Below the pieces are notes generated by a model. That model was not told where the DNA came from and did no database searches. It saw only the letters and a list, made by a program, of their open reading frames with translations. DNA of 64,000 bases from Desulfosporosinus youngiae DSM 17734 (lineage in GTDB: Bacteria > Bacillota > Desulfitobacteriia > Desulfitobacteriales > Desulfitobacteriaceae): the NCBI RefSeq assembly GCF_000244895.1, contig NZ_CM001441.1, forward strand, positions 5,112,198-5,176,197, read 5' to 3'. Of the stretch, positions 1 to 7,265 are shown piece after piece. Both the position numbers and the translations under genes were made by a program. Each line of letters begins with the position of its first letter. Positions within the stretch are counted from its first letter, which is position 1.

Positions 1-70
1 GCCGGCCCTATTCCTTTTAAATGACTAAGCCATAGCCAATATGTAACCACAAAAGCCTCCTTAAAGAAGT

Positions 71-1615
71 TTAAACCACTAGCATCCCACTTCGATCTTT
101 ATCTAAATCCCTACTCATCAAGGCGGCACTCACATCTTTTTTACGAATAACGTCCGATTCCTCAAGGTCGGCAAACGTTCTTGCTGTCTTAAGGAATTTG
201 TTGTAGGTTCTAGCACTATATTGAAACTTATCGAAGGCAAGACTTAGCAGCTGAGTACTCTCTAAATCGAGTCGACAAAATTCTTTGATCATCGCTTCAG
301 TCATCTGGGCATTTGAATTAACACTAGGAATTCCACTGAACCGTTCTTGTTGGATACGCCTTGCCTTTTGAACCTGTTCCTTAAGTTCATTCGAACTTCG
401 TCCTTTCACCTGAGCTGATAGGTTCAGGAAATTAACAGGCTGAACGTATTTATGGACTTCAATTCGATCCAATATGGGACCGGATATCTTTTGTCTGTAT
501 TTAAGGACCTCGTAATCCGTACAGCGGCAGCGAGGTTGCCCGTAATACCCACACGGACAAGGATTCATCGCAGCAACAAGCATAAAGTTCGAAGGAAAAA
601 CTCCGGTGCTCTTCACCCTTGAAACCGTAACAACTTTATCCTCCATTGGCTGTCGAAGGGCATCCAGACTCTTTTTATCAAATTCCGCAATCTCATCAAG
701 AAAAAGGATTCCATTATGAGCCAACGAAATTTCACCAGGAACAACTGGGCTCCCACCACCAACCAGTGAATTCATCGAAGCATTATGATGTGGCGAGCGG
801 AAAGGGCGTTCAGTAACTAAACTCCTTCGTTCACGCAAATGACCAGTTATACTATAAATTCTCGTAATCTCAAGGGCTTCCTCCTCACTGAGCTCCGGCA
901 TAATGGTCGATATACGTTTCGCGATCATGGATTTCCCACATCCCGGAGAACCAATCATGAGGATATTATGCCCCCCGGCCACTGCCGCGACGATATATTC
1001 TATGAGTACATCCTGTCCTCTAACATCAGCAAAGTCAAGGTCTTCATGGGAATCACGGAATTTCTCACCTTCTTCAAAGTTCGGAGGACAGTACTCTTGT
1101 TTTCCTTGCAAAAATCCGATGACGTCACCAAGAGATTTAAAAGCATAGATCTCCAGCCCTTTAACAAGGCTCGCCTCACGATAATTTTCAAAAGGGACAA
1201 AAATGCGCTTCATACCACTTTCTCTGGCTGCAATGACCATGGGAAGCACTCCACTGACGGAGCGCAATTCTGCATTCAGAGAAAGCTCTCCGATGAATGC
1301 AGAATCCGAAAGTTCTTCCCTATCGAGTAAAACTTGTCCTGCTTCAAGTAATAACGAAATCGCCATCGCTAGGTCGAAGTGTGAACCACTCTTTTTAATT
1401 CCACTAGGAGCTAAATTAATCACTACTTTGAGCTTTGGGAATTCGAAACTACCATAGGTCAAAGAGGCCTCTAAACGATGAGCTGCCTCCTTCACTGCTG
1501 TGTCGCCCATTCCAACGATATTCACCGAGGGTTGGCCATGTAGGGTTACTGTTTCGACAGTTACCGAGTAGGCATTAACACCCGACAAGGCAAAGGAACG
1601 GATAACTGTTGCCAT
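71..1615 (-). CDS. comM: YifB/ComM family Mg-chelatase-like AAA+ ATPase
   Basis: A 514-residue protein of the usual YifB length. The N-terminal third has the Lon-protease-like fold typical of the family (PSGIKKSGSHFDLAMAISLL near residue 70). The central AAA+ domain carries a Walker A motif GSPGCGKSMIAKR around residue 220 and a Walker B-like segment ILFLDEIAEF. A cysteine-rich segment CPCGYYGQPRCRC near residue 355 and the C-terminal Mg-chelatase domain follow. In naturally transformable Gram-negative bacteria ComM is a branch-migration helicase; whether this clostridial member does the same is inference. The start has a strong GGGGGG-type ribosome site. The transposase stop lies one base upstream, so the two are probably cotranscribed. 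Confidence 0.93.
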   Translation of the reverse strand: MATVIRSFALSGVNAYSVTVETVTLHGQPSVNIVGMGDTAVKEAAHRLEASLTYGSFEFPKLKVVINLAPSGIKKSGSHFDLAMAISLLLEAGQVLLDREELSDSAFIGELSLNAELRSVSGVLPMVIAARESGMKRIFVPFENYREASLVKGLEIYAFKSLGDVIGFLQGKQEYCPPNFEEGEKFRDSHEDLDFADVRGQDVLIEYIVAAVAGGHNILMIGSPGCGKSMIAKRISTIMPELSEEEALEITRIYSITGHLRERRSLVTERPFRSPHHNASMNSLVGGGSPVVPGEISLAHNGILFLDEIAEFDKKSLDALRQPMEDKVVTVSRVKSTGVFPSNFMLVAAMNPCPCGYYGQPRCRCTDYEVLKYRQKISGPILDRIEVHKYVQPVNFLNLSAQVKGRSSNELKEQVQKARRIQQERFSGIPSVNSNAQMTEAMIKEFCRLDLESTQLLSLAFDKFQYSARTYNKFLKTARTFADLEESDVIRKKDVSAALMSRDLDKDRSGMLVV

Positions 1616-1616
1616 T

Positions 1617-2153
1617 CTACTTACCCCCCTCTACAAACATCCGGTAACGTTCAGCCCTTGGCTCAGAAAAATAGCCCAAGGTTTTCTCCTTATTTACAAT
1701 TGAGTTTACTCGAATACCCATATAATCACGGAAACTACTCCATTCATAATCAATCGATAGCTCTGTCATATTCGCCCGAACAGGATTTAAATGTATGTAT
1801 CTGCTGATCTCCAGGTGATACTGATCTGACTCAATAAGTTCAGACTTAAATCGGTCTTGGAATAAATGACCTACAAAGTTATACTTATTATTAAAAAACT
1901 GTGTATAAAGCAAGCTGATTCTTTTCATGATTGTGCTTATATCTATATCTACCGTCTCAATCTGTAAATGTACGTGGTTCGACATGAGGCAATATGAATG
2001 CAAGTAGAAACCATGAACTCTCTTAGTCTCTCTCAGAATTGTTAAATAGACTTGCCTATCCTCATCATCTCTATATATGTCATGCCTATGATTCCCGCGA
2101 CACATAATATGATAACTAGCTCCCGGAAACCAAATTCTTGCTTTCCTCGCCAC
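1617..2153 (-). CDS. REP-associated tyrosine transposase (RAYT, Y1_Tnp/IS200-like)
   Basis: A 178-residue protein of the Y1 transposase superfamily. It shows the family opening ARKARIWFPGASYHIMCRGN and the HUH motif inside SNHVHLQ near residue 65, followed by the helix with LNPVRAN and a conserved Tyr-rich middle. RAYTs are single-strand nucleases that cut short palindromic REP sequences. It is not flanked by recognisable insertion-sequence ends, which fits a domesticated RAYT rather than a full IS. Four palindromic repeats lie within 4 kb. The reading frame is intact and ends one base before the yifB start. Confidence 0.85.
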   Translation of the reverse strand: MARKARIWFPGASYHIMCRGNHRHDIYRDDEDRQVYLTILRETKRVHGFYLHSYCLMSNHVHLQIETVDIDISTIMKRISLLYTQFFNNKYNFVGHLFQDRFKSELIESDQYHLEISRYIHLNPVRANMTELSIDYEWSSFRDYMGIRVNSIVNKEKTLGYFSEPRAERYRMFVEGGK

Positions 2154-2321
2154 AGTATATCATCCACTCCTCCACTACTTCTCTAAGTTTAACATTCATA
2201 GCATGCATAGTCCTTTGTAATCTGTCGAAGGAAAGAATAATTTAGATAAGGATTTTCAGACACGAACAAAGTTGGACATCCCGGTTGTACAACTGGCCGC
2301 AGTGAGCGGCTACCAGTGGTA

Positions 2322-2372
2322 AAGAGCAAGAAGCTCCCTAGGGGAAGGGGTGGGCTACTTGCTCTTTTGCTT
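2322..2372 (+). terminator. Inverted repeat, probable terminator between toxin and opposing transcript
   Basis: AAGAGCAAG at 2322-2330 pairs with CTTGCTCTT at 2358-2366, with further pairing inside the loop. A T-rich tract follows on the plus strand, so it would best stop a plus-strand RNA, but it also overlaps the 3' end of the small toxin gene on the minus strand. This layout, with opposed transcripts sharing a terminator, is what type I toxin-antitoxin loci often show. Termination is inferred from structure only. Confidence 0.5.
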
Positions 2373-2441
2373 TCTGTTAATTATTAGAACGACTAAAGTC
2401 GCAAACGCCACGGCAAACATCAATGCCTGGTACATACTCAT
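2355..2441 (-). CDS. Putative holin-like toxin peptide (Hol_Tox-like, type I toxin candidate)
   Basis: A 28-residue ORF begins MSMYQALMFAVAFATLVVLI and ends in a basic tail NRKQKSK. This one-helix hydrophobic peptide matches the pattern of the putative holin-like toxin family related to the BsrE/TxpA type I toxins. A very strong ribosome site (GGGGGGAGG) lies 4 bases before this ATG. A longer in-frame ORF to 2615 exists, but its upstream part only translates the palindromic repeat, so the short start is preferred. A counter-transcribed antitoxin RNA on the plus strand would be expected in 2200-2370; no confident promoter was found for it. Confidence 0.6.
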   Translation of the reverse strand: MSMYQALMFAVAFATLVVLIINRKQKSK

Positions 2442-2531
2442 AAGCCTCCCCCCCTTTCCGGGGTTCGGCCGCCCACCCGCCCTATTCAGTTGTATGCGTA
2501 GGATCTCTATGGGCCGATCAGTTATTCGACA

Positions 2532-2612
2532 TTCGACAAATTGCGGGAAATACCAGTCCCCTTTGGGAGGAAAAGTTGACCCCCGAAGACGATTGAGGTC
2601 CTCGTACCTCAA
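2532..2612 (+). repeat. Dispersed palindromic repeat, copy 1 (divergent)
   Basis: First of four related copies. It shares the block from TTCGACAAATT through ACCAGTCCCCTTTGGGAGG to AAAAGTTGACCC with the copies at 4354, 5768 and 5968, then diverges after CGAAGACGAT. The minus strand of its left end reads TTTGTCGAATGTCGAAT, two overlapping TGTCGAA words like Spo0A boxes. It lies upstream of the holin-like toxin on that gene's own strand. Confidence 0.8.
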
Positions 2613-2619
2613 CACGCTC

Positions 2620-2952
2620 TTAATCTACCAACATTTCCTTGATAGTACATTTCACATCAAGTATCGAAGCAGCATCCATAGTTCCGATTTTTTCGCAAAG
2701 CCTTGCTTTGTCAACCGTCCGAATCTGGTCTAATACAATCCACCCATCCACATCGCCAACGGTAAGCCTAATACGGGTAGGATATCCTTCCCTACCCTTG
2801 CTGGTAACTGGTGCAATCATAACCGTACGCAAATGCTGATTCATTTCTGGAGGAGAAATAACCACACATGGCCTGGTTTTATTAATTTCTGCTCCTTTTG
2901 TTGGATTCAGATCAACCCAATACAAGGAATACTGCTCAATAGTTTGGTTCAT
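2620..2952 (-). CDS. mazF: MazF/PemK family mRNA interferase toxin
   Basis: About 110 residues from the ATG at 2952, the usual MazF length. It has the family opening YSLYWVDLNPTKGAEINKTR followed by PCVVISPPEMN and the core VMIAPVTSKGREGYPTRI. MazF toxins cleave mRNA at short sequences and are neutralised by MazE. The ATG at 2952 is preferred over an upstream in-frame start because GGAGGT sits 7 bases before it. The gene overlaps the end of mazE by 17 bases, the normal translational coupling of such pairs. Confidence 0.93.
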   Translation of the reverse strand: MNQTIEQYSLYWVDLNPTKGAEINKTRPCVVISPPEMNQHLRTVMIAPVTSKGREGYPTRIRLTVGDVDGWIVLDQIRTVDKARLCEKIGTMDAASILDVKCTIKEMLVD

Positions 2953-3193
2953 CCCATACCTCCAGCGTTTCATTGTCAATCTCCTCAGAAATCAACAGAA
3001 TGTCATCGTTATTTTTGTGCATAAGTTCCAATGCCTCTGCCCAACCTTGTCGGGGTGTTCTCACCGGTTTAATGATGATAAAATTGTCTTCAACTACCAA
3101 TTCCACTTTTGAATCTATACCACATTGCCTTAAAACTGCATGAGGAATCCGGATTCCTTTAGAATTACCAATTTTAATAATGTCCATTTCCAT
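2936..3193 (-). CDS. mazE: AbrB/MazE family antitoxin
   Basis: An 85-residue protein with a SpoVT-AbrB swapped-hairpin DNA-binding domain: MDIIKIGNSKGIRIPHAVL at the start and VELVVEDNFIIIKPVR following. The acidic C-terminal half (ISEEIDNETLEVWDEPNY) is the usual toxin-wrapping tail. It is the first gene of the mazEF pair and overlaps mazF. A perfect inverted repeat 26 bases upstream of the start is a likely site for autoregulation. Confidence 0.92.
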   Translation of the reverse strand: MEMDIIKIGNSKGIRIPHAVLRQCGIDSKVELVVEDNFIIIKPVRTPRQGWAEALELMHKNNDDILLISEEIDNETLEVWDEPNY

Positions 3194-3218
3194 TACAATC
3201 CCTCCTTATCCTTATCAA

Positions 3219-3237
3219 GTAACTACATTGTAGTTAC
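3219..3237 (-). promoter_or_regulatory. Probable mazEF operator
   Basis: GTAACTAC, a 3-base spacer and GTAGTTAC form a perfect 8-bp inverted repeat 26 bases upstream of the mazE start. AbrB-type antitoxins usually repress their own promoter by binding such palindromes. The role is inferred from position and symmetry. Confidence 0.55.
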
Positions 3238-3666
3238 ATTTTATCAGTTATGCATTGCTAATACAAGGTAAGTGCTTAATAATCAGGTGCCGCTGGTAAG
3301 CAAAAACCTCGGAATGATTACCATTCTGGGGTGTCATCAATTATTAAGCTTCAGTCCTAGTGTTGCGACAGTGGTCAGGCAAGCTCTGAGACCAAGGCAT
3401 GAATTCCTCCTGCATTCTACTGCGAGATCAGCCTGCTGTTCTCGCTTGGTCACTTAAAATACGTAAGCGGTAAATAGGTTCTTTTCCACTTTAGTTGATT
3501 AATGCAGTGCTTCAAGCAATAGAGTCTCACTGTTAACGATTTCTATTCCCTCAAAGTCTTCCACCCTTGGTTTGCCTATGCAAAATCGGATACGAATCCG
3601 ATTTGCATAGGCAAACCTTTCTTTAATACCCGGCTCGTATTTCCATAATTTCCCATTACCCAAAAA
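3238..3666. other. Intergenic stretch without a supported gene
   Basis: About 430 bases between mazE and the coiled-coil remnant. Small ORFs here have no ribosome site and no recognisable product. The only clear structure is the long inverted repeat at 3569-3617. A minus-strand frame at 3499-3690 runs through that repeat and could be the tail of a lost gene, but I cannot identify it. Confidence 0.5.
3569..3617. repeat. Near-perfect 22-bp inverted repeat with 4-base loop
   Basis: The arms at 3569-3591 and 3596-3617 are complementary over 22 bases with a single extra A in the left arm, and the loop is ACGA. The arms begin GGTTTGCCTATGC. No T-run follows on either strand, so it is not a normal intrinsic terminator. 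It could be a recombination scar, a mobile-element end or a transcribed hairpin. Confidence 0.75.
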
Positions 3667-4125
3667 TTGGAGCAACTTACACAGGACCATAAAGATCTCA
3701 AAAAACAGGTGAACGAAAAAGACAGCGAACTCAGCCGGTTAACCACTGTAAACCAATCTCTGGATCAGCAGGTAAAAGATTGCCGGCCTCAATCCGGCAA
3801 TGAGCAGAAAAGCCTGCGCGAAAAAGAAGTTATGCCCAAAGAAGATCGTGACAACAGTGAATATGCCGAAAAAATCACCCAACTGGAAAATCAGATTAAA
3901 ACAACGGAAGGCCTAATCCCTATCATGACCGCAGAAGCGAAATACATCTTTTATCGGGATCAATTGCTCAGAGCTTTTGAAAATGTCTTGATGGCCCTTA
4001 AAGTATTAAACGACAAAGACCCCGAGGTAAAGGAACAACGTCGCGAGGCGGCCTATGAGATGATGAAGAACCTGACCAAGCAGTTGGAGGTATATCCACC
4101 TGTCCCCACCTTCACTGTCATGTAA
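3667..4125 (+). pseudogene. Coiled-coil protein fragment, probably a gene remnant
   Basis: A 152-residue plus-strand ORF. The first 80 residues are heptad-rich and charged (EQLTQDHKDLKKQVNEKDSE), and the C-terminal half (EVKEQRREAAYEMMKNLTKQ) is helical. The only start is a TTG with no ribosome site, and the frame is closed by a stop about 20 bases upstream, so this looks like the 3' part of a larger coiled-coil gene cut off near the inverted repeat at 3569. No family is recognised. It could still be a small intact gene of unknown role. Confidence 0.45.
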
Positions 4126-4284
4126 CGAAACCAGCTCGGCGCACGGTACGATCCCTTTAGTCAAACTTTTCCCCTATTATGCCATTATTACCGTGGCAGG
4201 CTAACTGAATTCTTTCCATACAAATGTAAACAACTTAATGTCACTAATCAGTGGAGAATAGTTGGTAAGCCATTGATATCTGTG

Positions 4285-4438
4285 TCCTATAATGATTGTT
4301 ATGATCAATCGAAAAATGAAAGGGTCCAGTACACTTTTCGTTGCTTTTCGTTGTTCGACAAATTCCGGGAAGTACCAGTCCCCTTTGGGAGGAAAAGTTG
4401 ACCCTCGAAGACGATCTTCGAAGGCCTTTTCCGACCCG
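4285..4438 (+). repeat. Dispersed palindromic repeat, copy 2 (long form)
   Basis: The core at 4354-4438 runs from TTCGACAAATTCC to TTTTCCGACCCG. Copies 2 and 3 also share about 65 bases to the left (from TCCTATAATG through CAGTACACTTTTCG), so the element is about 150 bases, with a 10-base duplication of CTTTTCGTTG in this copy. It contains a perfect hairpin, TCGAAGA-CGA-TCTTCGA (4405-4421), and a smaller TCCC/GGGA stem. It fills the gap downstream of the two-gene unit. Confidence 0.85.
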
Positions 4439-4467
4439 TAAATAAAGGACCTCATTTAATGAGATCC

Positions 4468-4944
4468 TCAATTTTTACTGACAAACAAATTATTCCAATC
4501 TACTGATTTCATTTTAGCATGAACATTATTCCTCAAATTTACGTCTAACTTTCTTTTTCTTTCTTCAACTAAATAGCTATTTAATATCTTTGAATAACCA
4601 TTAAACTCCCAATCCTCCATATGCCCATCCAGAGGTTGTAAATTCCTTATCACAGTTTTATTTAAATAACTCACAAGCTTTTTCATATCTTGGTTGTCGT
4701 ACAATTCACCATTGTTTAATCGCTTCAGCGTCTGTTTTGAGTCTGTAACCATCTTTTTGGCAAAACGATTACGGTGACTTAACTCTACCATTCGATTAAA
4801 CGTGCCCTTGTCTTTCAACATATATAGAAATAGTAAGTTCTTAAAACGATGGCTTTTTTGAGCATATTCAAGCAACTCTTCAAGAGAAGATACATTAACT
4901 CCTAATTCATTTTTATATCGTTCGACAAATTCTTGAAAAGTCAT
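4468..4944 (-). CDS. Hypothetical protein, partner of the nucleotidyltransferase gene
   Basis: A 158-residue, strongly basic and helical protein with no signal peptide or membrane segment. It opens TFQEFVERYKNELGVNVSS and is rich in Lys, Arg and Asn. I do not recognise a family. It starts 8 bases after the stop of the DUF6036-like gene, so the two form one transcription unit. Two-gene units with a nucleotidyltransferase-like member are often toxin-antitoxin or abortive-infection pairs, which is the best guess here. The region is more AT-rich than its neighbours, as expected for acquired DNA. Confidence 0.6.
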   Translation of the reverse strand: MTFQEFVERYKNELGVNVSSLEELLEYAQKSHRFKNLLFLYMLKDKGTFNRMVELSHRNRFAKKMVTDSKQTLKRLNNGELYDNQDMKKLVSYLNKTVIRNLQPLDGHMEDWEFNGYSKILNSYLVEERKRKLDVNLRNNVHAKMKSVDWNNLFVSKN

Positions 4945-4952
4945 AATACCAC

Positions 4953-5477
4953 CTACTTCTCTACTCTTAGACTTTTGATATAACGAAAATCATTCCAAAT
5001 TCTCTCTTCGTTTACAGGTGTACTAAGTTTTGTTGCTAATAGTATTTCCAAATAATCAAAGTCAATTACATTGATAAGCCCAGATTCTTTAATATCTTCA
5101 ATGTCTTGAGGTCTGTTTGTTCCAATTTTTGATATGATCAAGTCATAATTCCCAAGAACATATACATCCAAACTGCTAAGATCAATATTCAATCGTTCTA
5201 AGCGGTCCTCAAAGTCTTCACAAAGATTGACGATATTTGAACCTCTATCATTAAAATCGTAATTTTCAAGAATCATTCTTACTCTATTATTTTTAATAGT
5301 ATACGTATCTATATCTGCAGTGTGTCGTGTAATAAATCCTTTCAGAGAGAAGGCACTGGACCCAAAAACAATTAATTCAACCCGTTCTCCTATGCTCAAT
5401 ACTTCAAGCAGTAAAGCGTCTACAATAAACAACTTTTCAATTATGGCCGCTCTGTCTAATGTACGCTTCCAGCTCAT
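4953..5477 (-). CDS. DUF6036-like nucleotidyltransferase-fold protein
   Basis: About 174 residues from the ATG at 5477, which has an AAAGG ribosome site about 10 bases upstream; a start at 5540 is open but less likely. The segment VFGSSAFSLKGFITRHTADI shows the G-S signature (residues 39-40) followed by DID (55-57), the metal-binding pattern of the nucleotidyltransferase superfamily. This architecture is seen in DUF6036 and AbiEii/MNT-type proteins, many of which act in toxin-antitoxin or phage-defence pairs. It is followed after 8 bases by an unrecognised gene. Activity and defence role are inference. Confidence 0.65.
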   Translation of the reverse strand: MSWKRTLDRAAIIEKLFIVDALLLEVLSIGERVELIVFGSSAFSLKGFITRHTADIDTYTIKNNRVRMILENYDFNDRGSNIVNLCEDFEDRLERLNIDLSSLDVYVLGNYDLIISKIGTNRPQDIEDIKESGLINVIDFDYLEILLATKLSTPVNEERIWNDFRYIKSLRVEK

Positions 5478-5708
5478 ACACAACAACCTTTTTTCTTTAA
5501 TTTCAAGGGACAAAAACATCGATAAGACACAGACACGCACTTTAGCCTTATTATACCATTATTACCTTGACAAATGAACTGTAATTCTTGACTACGAATG
5601 TAACTTACTAGAGTCAAGTAACATCCATGGAATTCCTGTATTAAAGGTCATCATTAAGGATTTCTTTGTAATTGCGATAAGTAACCCGAGCCCGGATATT
5701 GAGTTGGG

Positions 5709-5852
5709 TCCTATAATGTGAGTTATGATCACTCGAAAAATGAAAGGTTCCAGTACACTTTTCGTTGTTCGACAAATTCCGGGAAGTACCAGTCCCCTTC
5801 GGGAGGAAAAGTTGACCCTCGAAGACGATCTTCGAAGGCCTTTTCCGACCCG
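5709..5852 (+). repeat. Dispersed palindromic repeat, copy 3 (long form)
   Basis: Almost identical to copy 2 over its whole length, including the left extension from TCCTATAATG. The core is at 5768-5852. It has the same TCGAAGA/TCTTCGA hairpin and the same TTCGACAAATT left edge. It lies in the gene-free stretch between the nucleotidyltransferase unit and glf. Short ORFs across it are translations of the repeat. Confidence 0.85.
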
Positions 5853-5967
5853 AGCATTAGTTCCCATTGGCTATTGCTATGTGCAGACTTTTTGACAATT
5901 ACGAAAGAACCACTATGTTAGCAGTACAGGTCTCTATAACCATCATGATAATTACCTAAAAAATTCA

Positions 5968-6061
5968 TTCGACAAATTCTGAGAAGTACCAGTCCCCTTT
6001 GGGAGGAAAAGTTGACCCTCGAAGACGATCTTCGATGGCCTTTTCGGCCTTTTCCGACCCG
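5968..6061 (+). repeat. Dispersed palindromic repeat, copy 4
   Basis: Same core as copies 2 and 3, with a 10-base internal duplication (GGCCTTTTCG) near the right end and a mismatch in the hairpin stem. Its left flank differs from copies 2 and 3. Its right edge (TTTTCCGACCCG) is joined directly to the galE remnant, so it marks the break point of that gene. Confidence 0.85.
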
Positions 6062-6127
6062 AGCAAGCAATTCCATCGCTGTGTGGGAACCAATGTATCC
6101 GGCCCCACCAGTCAGTAAAACAACCCT
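6059..6127 (-). pseudogene. galE: galE remnant (UDP-glucose 4-epimerase N-terminus)
   Basis: The minus strand just after glf encodes VVLLTGGAGYIGSHTAMELL, the unmistakable nucleotide-binding start of UDP-glucose 4-epimerase. Only about 23 codons survive. There is no start codon in frame, and the frame runs straight into the palindromic repeat. GalE makes UDP-galactose, the substrate of the neighbouring UDP-galactopyranose mutase, so an intact galE once sat at the end of this operon. UDP-galactose must now come from another galE. Confidence 0.85.
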
Positions 6128-6129
6128 GT

Positions 6130-7236
6130 TTAAAATTCTCCTAATCGTAACACTTTTGAAGCCAGGGCTAAGGCTGATTTAATAGTAACATCCATATCAT
6201 AATACTTATACTCACCAAGACGTCCGCCGAAAAATACTTTTGACACTTGAGCCGCCAACTTGCGATACTCTTCATATAAAGCGTTATTCTTCTCATCATT
6301 TACCGGATAATAAGGTTCGTCACCGCACTTCCAAGAGGCACTGTATTCGCGGCTGATTACCGTCTTTGGCTGCGTGCCAAACTCAAAGTGCTTGTGTTCA
6401 ATAATCCTTGTAAAGGGTGTTTCCCTGTCCGTGTAATTGACCACAGCGTTGCCCTGGTAGTTATCCGTATCCAGCACTTCCGTTTCAAAGCGAACACTAC
6501 GGTATTCCAGCTCACCCAGTTTATATCCAAAATAGGCATCGATCTGTCCGGTGTAAACCACCTTTTCCGCTAACGCATCTATCTCAACTTTCTTCCCAAG
6601 ATAGTCGGTATTAAGCCTGATTTCCGCGCCTTTAAGCATTCTCTCAATGATTGCGGTATATCCTCCAAGGGGAATACCCTGATAACGATCATTAAAGTAA
6701 TTGTTATCGTAAGTGAACCGTACTGGCAAACGACGGATGATAAAGGCCGGGAGCTCTGTGCAGGAACGCCCCCATTGTTTTTCTGTATAGCCCTTAATCA
6801 GCTTCTCGTAGATGTCCCAACCAACAAGTGAAATAGCCTGCTCTTCGAGATTTTGCGGCTCACCGGTGATTTCCGCCCTTTGCTTTTCTATTATTGCTTT
6901 CGCTTCGTCCGGGGTCTTTATCCCCCACATTTTGCTGAAAGTATTCATGTTAAACGGCAGATTGTAAATCTCACCATGGTAATCGGCTATCGGGCTGTTT
7001 ACATAGTTGTTGAACTCGGCAAAGCTGTTTATGTAATCCCAGATGGATTTGTCCGAGGTGTGGAAAATATGTGCGCCATATTGGTGGACGTTGATGCCTT
7101 CAACAGCGTGGGTATAGATGTTTCCGCCGATATGGTCTCGCTTGTCTACGACAAGGACCGACTTACCGCGCTTTATTGCTTCATGCGCTATTACCGCGCC
7201 GTACAGACCAGCACCAATGATTAAGAAGTTATACAT
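6130..7236 (-). CDS. glf: UDP-galactopyranose mutase
   Basis: 368 residues, the normal length. It opens with an FAD-binding Rossmann motif (MYNFLIIGAGLYGAVIAHEA) and has the family blocks VDKRDHIGGNIYTH, YGAHIFHTSD, EKQWGRSCTELP and the C-terminal GRLGEYKYYDMD. The enzyme converts UDP-galactopyranose to UDP-galactofuranose in the cytoplasm. It is the last gene of the polysaccharide operon, behind the radical activase, which suggests the surface polymer contains galactofuranose. The start has an AAAGGG site upstream. Confidence 0.97.
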   Translation of the reverse strand: MYNFLIIGAGLYGAVIAHEAIKRGKSVLVVDKRDHIGGNIYTHAVEGINVHQYGAHIFHTSDKSIWDYINSFAEFNNYVNSPIADYHGEIYNLPFNMNTFSKMWGIKTPDEAKAIIEKQRAEITGEPQNLEEQAISLVGWDIYEKLIKGYTEKQWGRSCTELPAFIIRRLPVRFTYDNNYFNDRYQGIPLGGYTAIIERMLKGAEIRLNTDYLGKKVEIDALAEKVVYTGQIDAYFGYKLGELEYRSVRFETEVLDTDNYQGNAVVNYTDRETPFTRIIEHKHFEFGTQPKTVISREYSASWKCGDEPYYPVNDEKNNALYEEYRKLAAQVSKVFFGGRLGEYKYYDMDVTIKSALALASKVLRLGEF

Positions 7237-7265
7237 ATTTTCACAACCCTTTCAGATCACAATTG

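Noticed and set aside
839-1330. A 163-codon plus-strand ORF opposite yifB
   Set aside because: It lies wholly antisense to a well-supported conserved gene, shows no family features and has no ribosome site.
2355-2615. An 86-codon ORF as a full protein
   Set aside because: Its first 58 codons translate the palindromic repeat, and a strong ribosome site lies directly before the internal ATG at 2441, so only the last 28 codons are called.
3499-3690. 63-codon minus-strand ORF across the 22-bp inverted repeat
   Set aside because: No ribosome site or recognised domain; part of the frame is just the inverted repeat. It may be a lost gene tail but cannot be supported.
4201-4471. ORFs across repeat copies 2 and 3 as a conserved protein family
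   Set aside because: The similarity among them (VGKGLRRSSSRVNFSS) is only the repeat read in frame; flanking sequences differ and starts lack ribosome sites.
2532-6061. CRISPR array interpretation of the four repeats
   Set aside because: The copies are 85-150 bases, unevenly spaced by 0.1-1.8 kb with genes between, and no cas genes are present.
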